Shown: one piece after another, positions 52,331-64,000 of the stretch
How the letters are laid out: every line of letters begins with the position of its first letter
How positions within the stretch are numbered: the stretch's first letter is position 1
Origin: Vanilla planifolia
Taxonomy: Eukaryota > Streptophyta > Magnoliopsida > Asparagales > Orchidaceae
NCBI GenBank assembly: GCA_023846275.1
Contig: JAIUJO010000143.1
Coordinates: 1,034,001 to 1,098,000 of the forward strand
Direction of reading: 5' to 3'
DNA: 64,000 nucleotides
Notes under the pieces: generated by a model
Told to the model about the DNA's origin: nothing
Seen by the model: only the letters and a program-made list of their open reading frames with translations
Databases searched by the model: none
Made by a program: the position numbers and the translations under genes

Positions 52331-55300
52331 GTGTGCATGTGTGTGTTTGTTTATATGTGTGTGTGTGTATGCATGTGAATGCATGTGTGTGTCTTTATGT
52401 GGGTGCACTATGCATACATGTATTCATGATTGTGGGTTTGTGTGTAGCTTGTGATTACTTGTATCTACACGTGTGTGTGTGTGTGTACACTTGTATGAGT
52501 TTGCATGTGTGTGTGTGAGTGTGCATGTGCATTCATATTCTTATGTTTGTGTGCATCTACATGTATGCAAGTGCATGTGTGTGTGTAGCTATGCATGTGC
52601 ATGTGTCTACGTGTGTGTGTGGGTGTGTGTTTGAGTGTATGTATGTGTGTGCTTTGCTTGTGTTTTTGCATGTGTGTTTGCGCGTGTGTGTATGTGTGCA
52701 TGTGTATGTGCTTTTGTACTTGTCTGTGAGCCTATATACAAGCATGTGTGTTACTGTAAGTGCATGTGTGTGTGTGTATATGTTTGCATGTGCATGTATG
52801 TGCACATGTGTGTGTGTGCTTGTGTACATGTGTGTGTATGTGTTTTTCTGTATCCATGTGCTTATGTGCATTTTCATGTGTATATGTGTGTATGTTTTTA
52901 TGAATGTTTGTGTACATGTGGATGTGTGTGCATGCACACTTATACAAGTATGTTTGTGTGCATGCACATGTGTGTCTCTTTGTTTATGTGCATGTGTGTG
53001 TATATGTGAGTGCATGTGTGTGCATGTGAATGTGTGTGTGTGTGTGTTTTGTGTGTGCGTGTGGATGTGTGCATGCATTCATGTGTGTTCGTGCATGTGC
53101 GTGCATGTATGTGTGTGTGTGTATATGCATGTGTGGTGGTGGGTGTGTGTGCACATATATGTATTAAGCATACATGTGTGTGTGTGTGTGCATGTATCTA
53201 CATTTGTGTGCTTGCATGCATGCATTTATATGTGCATGTGTGTTTACATGTGTGTGTGTGTTTGTGCATGTGTGTGTTGGTGCCTATACATGTATGTGCA
53301 AGTGTTAATGTGATTTTTTGTGTGGATATGTGTTCATGTGTGTGTGCACATGTGCGTGATTGTGCCAAGAGCAAGTTTGTCCACGTGTGTGCAGGCATGT
53401 GTTAGTCTTAACACATGCATGTGTGTGTGCATACACACATGTGTGTTTGGGTGTGCATCTTTGTGTTTGCATGTGTGTATGTGTGTGGGCATGTGTGTAT
53501 GTCTGTGTGTGTGTGTGTGCTTCTGAATGCCTTTGTGTGTGCCTTTTTATGAGCTTATGTGTATGTGTGTATGCTTGTGCATCTGTGTGCATGCATATTC
53601 ATGTGCATATATGTTTTTCTATTTGTATGTGTACATTCATGCATGAATTTGTGGACGTGCTTGTGCACATGCACGTGCATGTGTTCTTGTGCGTGAGTGT
53701 TCATTTCACATGTTTGTGTGTATATTTGCATTTGTATATGTATGTATATGTCTGTGTCTTTTGTGGTTGGTTGTGTGTGTGTATGAGTGTCTATGCATGG
53801 GCATCTATGTGTGCCTATATATGGGCATGTGCATGCATGTGTGCATGTGGTCGTGTTTACGAGTGTGGTAGGTAAGTATGTGCCTATGTGTATGTGTTTG
53901 TGTCAAAGTGTACAGTTGTGTGAGTGTATACAAGTGTACATGTGTGTACACATGTGAGCTTATCTACACGTGTGTGTGTGTGTTCATGTATGCATATGTT
54001 TATTTATGTTTGTGAGCTTGTGTGTGCGTACTTATACAAGTGAGCATATCTATACATATGAGTGTGCATATATTTGCACCCATGTGTACATGTGTTCATA
54101 TTAATGTGCTTGGATGCTTATGTGTGTGTATGTATGTGCATGTGCTTGTGTGTGCTTGTGTGTGTGTGTGCTGCTACGCGTGCATGTTCATGTGTGTACA
54201 TGTGTGTATACATGTGTGTGTGTGTGTGCTTTGAGCGTGCATGTGTTCATCTATGCATAGGTGTATGTATGTGCCCATGTGTGGGCATATTTGTTTGTTT
54301 ATGTGAATGTGTGTGAGTGTGTTGTATAGGTGTATATGTGTGTGTGTATATGAATGTTTGTGTGAGTTTGTTCATGTTTTTACATGTCTTTATGCTAGTA
54401 TGAGTGCATGTGTGTGTATGCGCATTTGTGTGTTTGGACATGTGTGTGCGTATGTGTATACAAGTGTGTCATTATGTGTCTTTGTATGTGCATGTGCTTG
54501 TGTGAGTGTGTGCATGTCTTTATGAGCATGCTTATATAAGTGTGATGATGTCCATGCCAATGTGTGTGTGTGGTGCTTACATGCATATAAGTATGTGTAC
54601 ATTTGCATAAGTGAATGTGTGCTTGTATGTGTGGTGTCTGTAAGTGAGTGTTTGTCAATGTATATATGTGTCTGTTTATGTGTGTGCATGTATGTGCATG
54701 CATTAGTGTCCTTATGTCTATGTGAGTGGGTGCATGTTGTGCATGTCACAATGCAAGGGTGTTTGTGTGTGTGTGTGGGTGTGTCCATGTGCATGTGTGT
54801 GTACAAATGTGCATGTGTCTATATGTGCATGCATTCATGTGAATGTTTGTGTGTGTGTGGACATGTGTGTTTGCTGCAGTGTGTTTGTTGTGTGTGTGCA
54901 CATATGATTATGTGCATGTGATTTTGTGTACTATATGTGCATGTGTGATTTTGTGTACATATAGGTATGTGTGTCTGCCTATGCATTTATAAGTATGTGT
55001 GTACATATGTATGTGCATGTGTCATTGTGTATGTGTGTATGTGAGTGCATCTTTGTTTTTGTGTGTGTGTGTGTGCATGCATATGTGTATGTGCGTTTGT
55101 ATGTGTGCGTGTGTGTGTGTGTCCATGAGTATGCTTATGTGCTTTTGTGTAGGTGCACATGCATAGGCATATGTGCTCATGTGTGCGTGTGCATGTCTAT
55201 TTGTGTGTATGTGTGTCCCTATGTGTGTGTGTGCCTGTTCATGTGCATATGAGTCTTTGCACGAGCCTATGCATATGTGTGAATGTGAGTGTTTGAGTGC

Positions 55301-58300
55301 ATGTGTTGCATTTGTGCTTGTTTGTGTTAGTAGGTGCTTTTGTGTGAGTGTCCATGTGTGTGTGCCTCTATGTGTGTGTCCATGTGTGCTTGTGCATGTC
55401 AATGTCCATGTGAGGGTGTTTGCACAAGCATGTGTGTGTGTATGCATGTGTGTGAGTGTGCATGTGCATTTGTGTGCATGGCTAAGTGCTTCTGTGAATG
55501 TGTGCATGCATGTGTGTATGTGTGCATACTTGTGGATGTTTGTGCTTATATGCATTTGTGCATGTGCATTTGTGTTTTTTTGTGTGCATGTGTATGTGCA
55601 TGTGAGTGTACATGTTTATGTGCATATGCATGGACATGTGTGTTCGTGTATGTGTAGTATGGGTTCATGCGAGTGCACATGCAAGTTTTTGTAAGCACGT
55701 GAGCATGAGTGTGCGCATGTGTGTGTTTGCATATTTGTACATGAGAAAGTTTGTGTGTATGCATGTGTGTGTATGTGTAATAGCTAGTGTATGTGTGTGT
55801 CTATCTGTGCATATTTTTATAAGTGCATATTCATGTGTTTGTGTGCATATGTGCTTGTATATAATTGTGTGTGTTTGTTTGCACATGTTTTTTGTGTGTG
55901 TGTGTGTGTGTGTGTTTTGCATGCATGTGTGCCTGTGTGTACATGTGCGTGTGTGTGTGTGGGCTTATGTGTGTGCACGTGATTATATACATGGATACGT
56001 GTGAATGTGTGTGTGTGGCTGAATGTATTAGTGCATCTGTGTGCTTGTGCATGTGCTCGTGTGTGCATGTGTGTGAGTATGCTTTTGTGTGTGATTATTT
56101 TTGCGAGTACATGTGTGGGCTTGCATATGGTTAGCTATGTGTGTGGGTGTGTGTATGTGACTGTGCTAATTTGTTTGCATATCTGTGTGTGCATCTATGC
56201 ATACAAATGTATGTGTGCGAGTGTGTGTGTCCATGTGCACAAGTGCATGCGTATGTATATGCACGTTTGTATGGAGTGTTTGTGATGATGCATGTGTTAT
56301 TATGTGTGCATGTGTTATTGCATTTGCATGTTCATGCATATGTGTGTGTATACATATGCATGCACTCACATGTGTTTGCGTGTGTGTGTGTGTGTTCATA
56401 TGTGTTGATGTGTTTGTGGGTGTCCATTTGTGCATGTGCATGCATGCACTTGTGTGTGTGTGGGTGCACACATGTGTTTGTTCATGTGTGTGTTTTCATA
56501 TGTGCTTGCACCTGTGTGTTTTGAGCCAGTGTGTATTTGTGAGGGAGTACATTTATGTCCATGTATATGTATGCTTGCATGTGCATCTGTGTGAATGTGC
56601 ATGTATGTGCATGTGTGTGAACATGTGTGTGTGTGTCTAGTCATGCACATGTGTGTATGCATATTTGTTTGTGTGCATGTGTAGGCATGTGTATGTGTGA
56701 CTGTGTGTTTAGGCCTGTACATGTTTATTTTTTTGTGCATGTGTGTGTGCAAGTTTGTGCATGTGTGTAAGTGTATGCACGTAGCTACATGTGCATGTGT
56801 GTGTTTGTATGTGTGCATCTTTTTGTGTGCTTATGCATGTGTGTGTGTTTGCATGTGTATTTCTGAATGTGTGTGTTTACTCCTTGCATTTATCTTATGT
56901 GTGTGTATGTGTGTGCACATTTGTATGTGTGCATGTGTGTGTGTTTACCTATGTAACTATGTGAGTTCATGTTTCGTGTGTGTGCCTTTGTGTGTTCATG
57001 TGTGTGCTTATGGGTGTTCAAATGTGTGGGTGCATGGGGATGTGTTCAGGTGTGTGCATGTGTGCAGGTCTATATGTGAATGTGTGTGCATATGTATGCA
57101 TTTGTGTGTATGTGTGTGTGTGTATACGTGCATGTTTTGTGCAAGGGTGTTGTTGCGTGTGCTTGCCTTTGTGTGTGCATGTGGATCTATATGTGTGTTG
57201 GTATTTGTGCATGTGTGTTTGCATGGATGTCTGTGTCCATGCTTGTATGCGTATGTGTCTATGTTTTTTGCAAGTTTGATGTCGTTATGTGTGGCTGCAT
57301 GTGGATGCATGTATATGTACATGTTTGCATGCCTATGTGCATGTGTGTGTGTGTGATTATATATGTGGGCAGGTATTTCTACATTAGGGCATTGGCATTG
57401 CATAAGTGCATGCATTGGTGTGTTTTGGTGTATGCGTGCATGTTTGCACAAGTGTGTTTATGCATGTACGTGCCTCTATTTGTGCATTTGTGCTTGCATG
57501 CATTCATATGCATGTGCATGTGTACATTTTTGTGTGTGTATGTGCATGTGTGTCTATGCATGTGTATGTGTGTATGCTTGTGCATGTGCATGTGTGTATT
57601 CATGCGTATGTGTTTATGTGTATGTGTGTGTGTGTACGTGTGTGTGCATGCAAGATTGTTTGTGAGTGCATGTATGTGTGTGAGTCTTTGTGTGTAAAAC
57701 AAGACAGGTGCATGTGTGTCCATGTTAGTACATGTATGTATTTGTGTGTATGCATGTGTGTGTGGGCATGCATGTGTGTGTATATGAATGTGAATGTTTG
57801 TTAGTAGGTGTGCATGTATATTTGTGTATGTGTGTATGCAAGTGTCTGTGTGTGCTTTTATTTTTGTGTTTGCATAGATGTGCATGTGTGATGTTCATAT
57901 ATGTGCATGTATGTACGTATGTATGTATGTGTATTTGCATGTGTGTGTGCATGTGGTTGTGCATTTTTATGCAAATGTGTGTGTGTGTGTGTGCATGTGT
58001 ACGTGTGTGCATGCATGTGTGAGCATGTGAGGGTGTGTATATATAGGTGTGCATTTGTATGTGTGCATGTGACTATGAGTGCATATTCATGTTCATTTAC
58101 GTGTGTGTGTGTATGTGTCAATTTTTGTGAGTTTGTACATGTGTGCATGCATGCATGTGTTTATGTCTGTTTGTGTACCTGAATGTGTGTTTTTTTTGTT
58201 TGTGCATAAGTCCATGTGGATGTGTGTGCATGTTCGTACATGTGTGTGTTCCTGTGTGTGGTTGCATGCAAGTGTGTAATTGTATATATGTGTACATGCG

Positions 58301-61300
58301 TTTGTGTGTGTGTGTGCGCGCATGCATGTGCGATGCCCATGCATTTGTGTGGGCATGTGCATATTTGTTTTCTTTTGTGTGTGTCTATGTGTGTTCTTGT
58401 GCATGCATGTGCATATGTGTTTTTTTAGTGTGTGTGTGTGTGTGCACGTGTGTGAGTGTGAGTGTGTGCTATGAGTCCCTATGCATGTGAATATTTGTGT
58501 GCGTATATGTGTGCAATTGTATGTGTTTGAGAGTGTTTATGCATGTGCATGTGCACATATTTTGTTTTTTGTGTACCATTCAATGTGCAGGTATGCCTAC
58601 AACTGCATGTGCATATGCATGCATGTGTTAGCACACATATCGATGTGGTTGTGCTGTGCATGTATGTGTGTGAATAAGTTTATGTTTTTGCCATATGTAT
58701 GAGTGTTCATATATTTATTTGTGCTAATGTGCATGTATCTATGTGTATGCCAATGTGTATATGTGTGTGGGTGCATGCAGATGTGCATGTGTATGCATAT
58801 GTGTGTGCGTTTGTATGCATGTGTACATGAGTGTATCCATGCATGCACGTGTGTACACATATATGCATGTGTGTGTGCTTATATGGATATCTGTGTGTGC
58901 ATGCATGCGTGTATAGTATCTGTGTCTATGTTTTGTGAGTGTGTACATGTGTACATGTGTACTTGTGTACGTATGTGTTCTAGTGTATGTGGTAACGTGC
59001 TTGTGTTCATATGATCATGCATGTGTTCATACATGTTTGAGTGTGTCCATGCATGTGTGTAAGTTTGTATAGGTAGGTGTGTGTGGTGAGTTTATGTGTG
59101 TGTATGTGTGTATGCATCTTCACCTAAATGTGTGTGCATGTGTGCTTTTGTGTGAGTGTTGGTGTGTGTGCGCTCATTCGAGTGGTGTGTGTGTGTTGTT
59201 ACACTTGTGTGTCTGTGGGTGTGTGTGAGCATGTGTGTTTGCATACATGTTCATTTGTATGTGCATGTGAATGTATGTATGTGAGCATGGTGTTTGAGGA
59301 TATTTGTGACTTTTGCATGTATGTGTATGTCTTTATGTGTTAACATGTGTGCATGTGTACTTGTGTAGATATCCTGTGTGTGTATGTATGAAAGTGTTTT
59401 TGTGTGTGTGTTCATGTGTATGTGTACATGCATTCCTGTGTGTGCATGTGTATTTGTGTATATGTGCATGTGCATGTGTTGCATGTGTGCATGGTTGTGT
59501 GTGTACATGTATGCTCACATGTGTATGCCTGAGCATATGTGTGCATGTGCCCTACTTATGCATGTGCATGTTGTGTGAGTGTGTGTGTTTAGGTGCATGT
59601 ATGTATGTGGGTTTGTGTGGGTGTGTATGTGAGTGGGTGTTGTGAATGTGTGCACATGTGTGCATTCATGTATACTTTTGTGTGTTTGTGTTTTTTTGTT
59701 TGAGCATGTTTTTGCATATTTGTATGTGTTTGCATGTGTGTGTGTATATATGTGCTTGTGTGTGTAAATGTGCATATGCATGTGTGAGTGTGAATTTGAT
59801 AGTGTATATGTGTGTATGTGTGCATATATATTTGTTTATGTGCATGTGCGTATATTTACTTGTGCATGTTTGTGTGTGTGTCCGAGTGTGCAAGTGTGTA
59901 TTTTAGTGTCGATGTGCATCTGTGTAAGTGTGCGCATCTTTATGTTTATGTATGTGTGCATTCATGTGTTTCTACCACATGTGTGTGTATGTATGTGTAT
60001 GCATGTACGCACGTTTTTTATGCATTTATGCTTATGTGCAAGTCTCTATGCATGTTTGTTTTGTAAGTGTTTGTATGTATGTGCGTGGGTGTGCTCATGT
60101 GTATATATGTAAGTGTGCATGCATGTTTGTGTATGTGCTTGTGTGGGTGTGTGCTAGCTTGTTTATGTGCAGGTGTATGTGCATGTGTGTGCGAGCATAT
60201 GCACATGTGTTTATGAATGTCTATGTGTGCACACATGTCTTTGCGTGTGTGCGTGTTGGTGTGTTTGTAGGCATGCATGTGTGTGCATGTGTGTGGGTGT
60301 GGGTACATGTGACCAATTGTGTGTGTGTGTGTGCATTCGTATGTATGCATTTGCATATGTATGTGTGTGTACGAATATGTGTGTATGTGTGTCTTTATGT
60401 ATGTGTGTGTGCGTGTGCGTGTTAATGCATGCATGTATGTATGTGTGTGCGTGTGCATGCATGTATGTTTACTTGTTTGTTCTTGTATCAGTGCTTATGT
60501 GTTTGACTATGTCCATGCATATGTTTGTGTGTGTGTGGGTGCATGTGCATAGATTTGTGTGTGTTCGTTCTTGCATGCGCTTGTGTGTAATTATGATTGT
60601 GTTTGTGTGTGTGTGTGTGTGCACATGTCTGTGCATGCGAGTGTTTATATAAGTGCAGTCATGTGCATGATTGAGTGCATATGAGAGAGCCTATCAGAGT
60701 GCACGAGCATGTTTGTGCATGTTCATGCATTTGGGTGCACATATGTGTGCCTATATTTGATCATGTATGTGTCATTGCATGTCCTTACGTGTTGATGTGT
60801 GTGTTAACAAATGTGTTTATGTGGCTGCACATGTGCATGTATGTGTACCTACAATCATATTTGTGTACATGTGTGCCTATGTGTAAATGTTTTTCTGTGT
60901 GCATGTGTACTTATATGAATGCACATGTGCATGTGTATACATCTGTGTATGTGCATGTGTATGTATATGTGTGTATGTAAATGTCTACGTGCATGATTGT
61001 GTGTGTATGTGTGCTTTTGCATGTGTATGCTTATGTGCATTTGTGTGCATATGTGTGCCTATATGTGTACATGTGTATATGTGCAACTTGCATGTCTGTG
61101 CATGCATGTGCATATATGTTTGTTTTTGCATGCAATTGCCTTTGTTCGAGTTCTGAGTGTTTGTGTGAGTGTGCATCAAGTTGGGTACATATGCATGCAC
61201 ACTAGTGTGCATGTGTTTGTGTATACACATGTGCATGTGTGGACATGTGGGTGGGTGTATTTGTGCAGGCATATTGTGCATGTGTATCTATATGAGTGTA

Positions 61301-61800
61301 TGTGCATGTGCATGTATTTGTATGTGCAAGTGCATGTGTGATCATGCCTGTAATTCAGCTTATGTGTTGCATGTTTTTTGTGTGTGTGTATATATGTGTC
61401 TATATGTGTGTTTGGGTACGTGTGTGTGCACTTGTGTGCCTATGTGCTATGTGTTATGTGTGTGTGGCTGTGGGTGTTTCTATCTGTGTATGTGTGTGTG
61501 TGTGTCTGTCTGTGGGTGTGGGATGTAGATATTGGTGTGTAAGTGGGTGTATTTGTGTATGTGCAGGTTTCTGTGTATGGGTGTGCGTGAGTGTGACCAT
61601 GTTTGTATATGTAAATGTGGGTATGTGTGCATATGTCTACATGTGTGTGTGTACATGTGTGCTTACTATGGGTGAATGTGTTTATGTTTATTTTTGCACA
61701 TCTATGCTTGTGTGCATTTGTGTGTGGGGCATGAATGTGTGTGAACATGCTTGAATGCATGCATGTATGTATGAGTGCATGCATGCTTCTTTGTGTATGT

Positions 61801-63271
61801 GCATATCTTCATATGTTCATGTCTCTGTGTGAATGTGTGTGTGTGTGTGTGTCTTTGTATATCTATGTTTGTGAGAAAATGCGTGAGTGTTTGTACATAT
61901 GCATACATGTGTGCATGTGTTTGTATTCATGTACATGTGTGTGTATGTGTTTTTGTTTCCTTATGCGTGTGAATGTGTGTTTACAGTGTGCTTGTGTTCC
62001 TATACTTATGATTGCATGATTTCGTGTGCATTTACATGTGCAAGTGCATTTGCGTGTCTATCTATGTTTGTGTTTTTTTCTGCATGTGATTTAGGTGTGT
62101 GCATGTATGCATGTTTATGTGTGTGTGTGTGTGCATTTACATGCATTGGTGTGTGAGCATTTGTATGCGTGTGGTTGTGTGTGTGTGTGTTGCATGCAAC
62201 CGTCCATATGTGTGTGTGTATGCGTGTGTGCACATGTGTGTATATGTGTGTGCATGTGTGTGTGCATGTGTGCATGTATTCTAGCGTGAGTGTGTAGGTA
62301 TGTGTGAGTGGTGTGTGTATGGGTGTGTGTGTTCTGGCACTTTTGTGCATGTATGCGTCCATGTGTGTGTGTTTGTGAGCACATATGTGTGCATTCTTGT
62401 GTCCACTTTTTGCATCCATATGTGTGCTTGTGTGTTAATGAATGTATCTTTGTGGACATGTTTGTCTGTGTGTGCTTGTGTATACCTTTGTGTGCGTATA
62501 TGTGTTCTTATGTTTATTCTTCTATGTAAGTTTTTGCATGTGTTCTTAAGTTCATACATGTGCAGGTGCTATACCACATATGCAAACACTCATGTACGTA
62601 GGTGCACAACTACATGAACAAACATATGCTTAAACACAAACCTCCACACACTCACACTCATGCATATAGACATACATGTAGAACCACACACACACACATA
62701 TATACATGCACATGTACTTACACAAACCCACATGTACACACACTTATGCTCAAGTCAATACACTGACACATGCACACACATGCATGAACATACTCTTTCA
62801 CACACACACATAAAAGAACATAGATACGAACCATCATACACATGCAAACACAAACACAAACACACATGAATGCATGCAAATGCATGTGTGTGGGCACACA
62901 CACATAGATGCACAAAACACACAAACACATTCACATATGTATAAATAAATACACACACACATACACATCCACACACACACCCATGCATAGCCACACACTC
63001 ACCTACACACATGCAATTGAACAAAAGCACCTATGCACACACACCACATAGACACACACAAACATTTACACAAACCTACACACATATGCACACATGCACA
63101 AAGACACTCAGACACAAGCACTCACATGCACACACAGACATGCACATGGACACACACACACACATAAAGAACATGCACATGCACCCAATACAGATAGATA
63201 AGCACCAATACACATGTTCACACATGTATGTACACATAACCACACACATGTACTTGCAAACACAAATGTCC
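61801..63271 (+). repeat. U module copy 2 (TG arm, switch, CA arm)
   Basis: A complete module of about 1.47 kb. The TG arm starts GCATATCTTCATATG and runs to about 62,575, the switch is GGTGCTATACCAC, and the CA arm runs to 63,271. It is followed directly by copy 3. Offsets to copy 3 are 1,495 bp at GTCTTTGTATATC and 1,496 bp at CTAGCGTGAG. Copies 2 and 3 differ at about 17 places in 655 bp compared by eye, so they separated recently. Confidence 0.9.
62576..63271 (-). repeat. CA block C2 (TG on minus strand)
   Basis: About 700 bp of CA-rich plus strand forming the CA arm of U copy 2. It holds the 35-bp word at 62,816-62,850 that is identical to 35,318-35,352. It ends at CCATGCGCATC, where the plus strand returns to TG and copy 3 begins. 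Confidence 0.9.
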
Positions 63272-64000
63272 ATGCGCATCTTCATATTTTCATGTCTCTG
63301 TGTGAATGTGTGCATGTGCATGTAAGTGTGAATGTGTGTGTGTGTGTCTTTGTATATCTATGTTTGTGAGAAAATGCATGAGTGTTTGTACATATGCATA
63401 CATGTGTGCATGTGTTTGTATTCATGTGCATGTGTGTGTATGTGTTTTTGTTTGCTTATGCGTGTGAATGTGTGTTTATAGTGTGCTTGTGTTCCTGTAC
63501 TTATGATTGCATGATTTCGTGTGCGTTTACATGTGCATGTGCATTTACGTGTCTATCTATGTTTGTGTTTTTTCTGCATGTGATTTAGGTGTGCGCATGT
63601 ATGCATGTTTATGTGTGTGTGTGTGTGTGCATTTACATGCATAGTTGTGTGAGCATTTGTATGCATGTGGTTGTGTGTGTGTGTGTTGCATGCAACCGTC
63701 CATATGTGTGTGTGTGTGCGTGTGTGCACATGTGTGTATATGTGTGTGCATGTGTGTGTGCATGTGTGCATGTATTCTAGCGTGAGTGTGTAGGTATGTG
63801 TGAGTGGTGTGTGTATGGGTGTGTGTCTTCTGGCACTTTTGTGCATGTATGCGTCCATGTGTGTGTGTTTGTGAGCACATATGTGTGCATGCTTGTGTCC
63901 ACTTTTTGCATCCATATGTGTGCTTGTGTGTTAATGAATGTATCTTTGTGGACATGTTTGTCTGTGTGTGCTTGTGTATACCTTTGTGTGCGTATATGTG
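63272..64000 (+). repeat. U module copy 3, TG arm, cut by the window end
   Basis: Starts ATGCGCATCTTCATATTTTC and follows copy 2 closely to the window edge at TGTGTGCGTATATGTG. The switch and CA arm, if present, lie beyond the window (expected from about 64,070). It shows that U is tandemly repeated at this end. Confidence 0.9.

Larger units (their letters stand above)
38881..62575 (+). repeat. TG block T2 (TG on plus strand)
   Basis: The largest block, about 23.7 kb of TG-rich plus strand with no lasting strand flip inside it; only short local inverted words such as CACACATGTGTG occur. It contains the D1/D2 tandem duplication, a weaker pair near 51,310/52,090, and at its right end the TG arm of U copy 2. 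No embedded gene or mobile element was seen. Confidence 0.9.
33930..64000. repeat. Degenerate TG/CA megasatellite array (more than 30 kb)
   Basis: From about 33,930 to the window end the sequence is almost wholly made of TG (or CA) dinucleotides mixed with CATG, TGCATG, TATG, TTTG and TCTATG words. Pure TG runs are short, about 11 units at most where I looked (near 55,893-55,915). The alternation of pyrimidine and purine is largely kept: in 52,321-52,380, 53 of 59 steps alternate. The array has internal kilobase-scale duplications and four strand switches, listed separately. Open frames inside it code only for Cys/Val/Met or His/Thr-rich repeats and are not genes. The left edge is sharp; the right edge is outside the window. 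Confidence 0.95.

Noticed and set aside
33930-64000. Telomeric DNA (TG-rich strand)
   Set aside because: No TTTAGGG or similar plant telomere repeats occur, the array flips strand several times, and it has complex kilobase modules. A resemblance to yeast-type TG1-3 telomeres is only compositional.
33930-64000. Origin of the TG/CA array by deamination of a methylated CG-rich satellite
   Set aside because: Deamination would turn CG into TG and CA about equally on each strand. The blocks instead have a strong one-strand bias over kilobases, so this cannot be the main cause.
33930-64000. Assembly artefact
   Set aside because: It cannot be excluded without reads, but the U and D copies differ by scattered changes and the block is not a perfect repeat, which argues for real sequence. 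U2/U3 are similar enough that their copy number deserves a check.
33930-64000. CRISPR-like array
   Set aside because: There are no constant repeats with unique spacers; the regularity is dinucleotide-level, and the genome looks like a plant's.

Overview
This 64 kb window holds no gene that I can support. It looks like repeat-rich intergenic DNA from a land plant with a large, old genome. The best clue is a decayed Ty3/gypsy retrotransposon of plant type on the minus strand near the left end. A gymnosperm-like genome is a reasonable guess, because old, eroded LTR elements and long AT-rich gene-free stretches are typical there, but nothing here fixes the species.

The window has two halves that meet at about 33,930. 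The left half (1-33,930) is AT-rich. It contains, in order: the retroelement fossil flanked by two diverged LTR-like direct repeats (about 600-5,200); unassigned AT-rich DNA; a TA/CA/TG microsatellite that forms a near-perfect inverted repeat (11,080-11,210); a 121-bp tandem duplication (14,400-14,639); a small less AT-rich island (15,284-15,600); and an old segmental duplication in which a 5.1-kb A-B dimer is present twice (16,800-25,790). Each half of the dimer carries a related core of about 1.33 kb that starts TGTT and ends near (C/T)T(C/T)A, so four cores are present, the last cut short. From 25,791 to 33,929 I see only unassigned AT-rich DNA.

The right half (33,930-64,000, running off the window) is at least 30 kb of degenerate TG/CA satellite-like DNA in which CATG and TGCATG words are very common. 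The TG-rich strand flips four times: TG (33,930-34,705), CA (34,706-38,880), TG (38,881-62,575), CA (62,576-63,271), TG (63,272-64,000). The array is not shapeless. A module of about 1.5 kb (U), built as a TG arm, a palindromic switch point and a CA arm, occurs once at the left edge and twice in tandem at the right end. The two right-hand copies differ at about 17 positions in about 655 bp. A second tandem pair, period about 1.38 kb, lies at 46,700-49,865. The array therefore grows by duplicating kilobase-sized blocks as well as by slippage.

The many long open frames in the array (Cys/Val-rich or His/Thr-rich) are products of the TG/CA composition and are not annotated as genes. The most unusual thing here is the strand-switching TG/CA megasatellite with its U modules.
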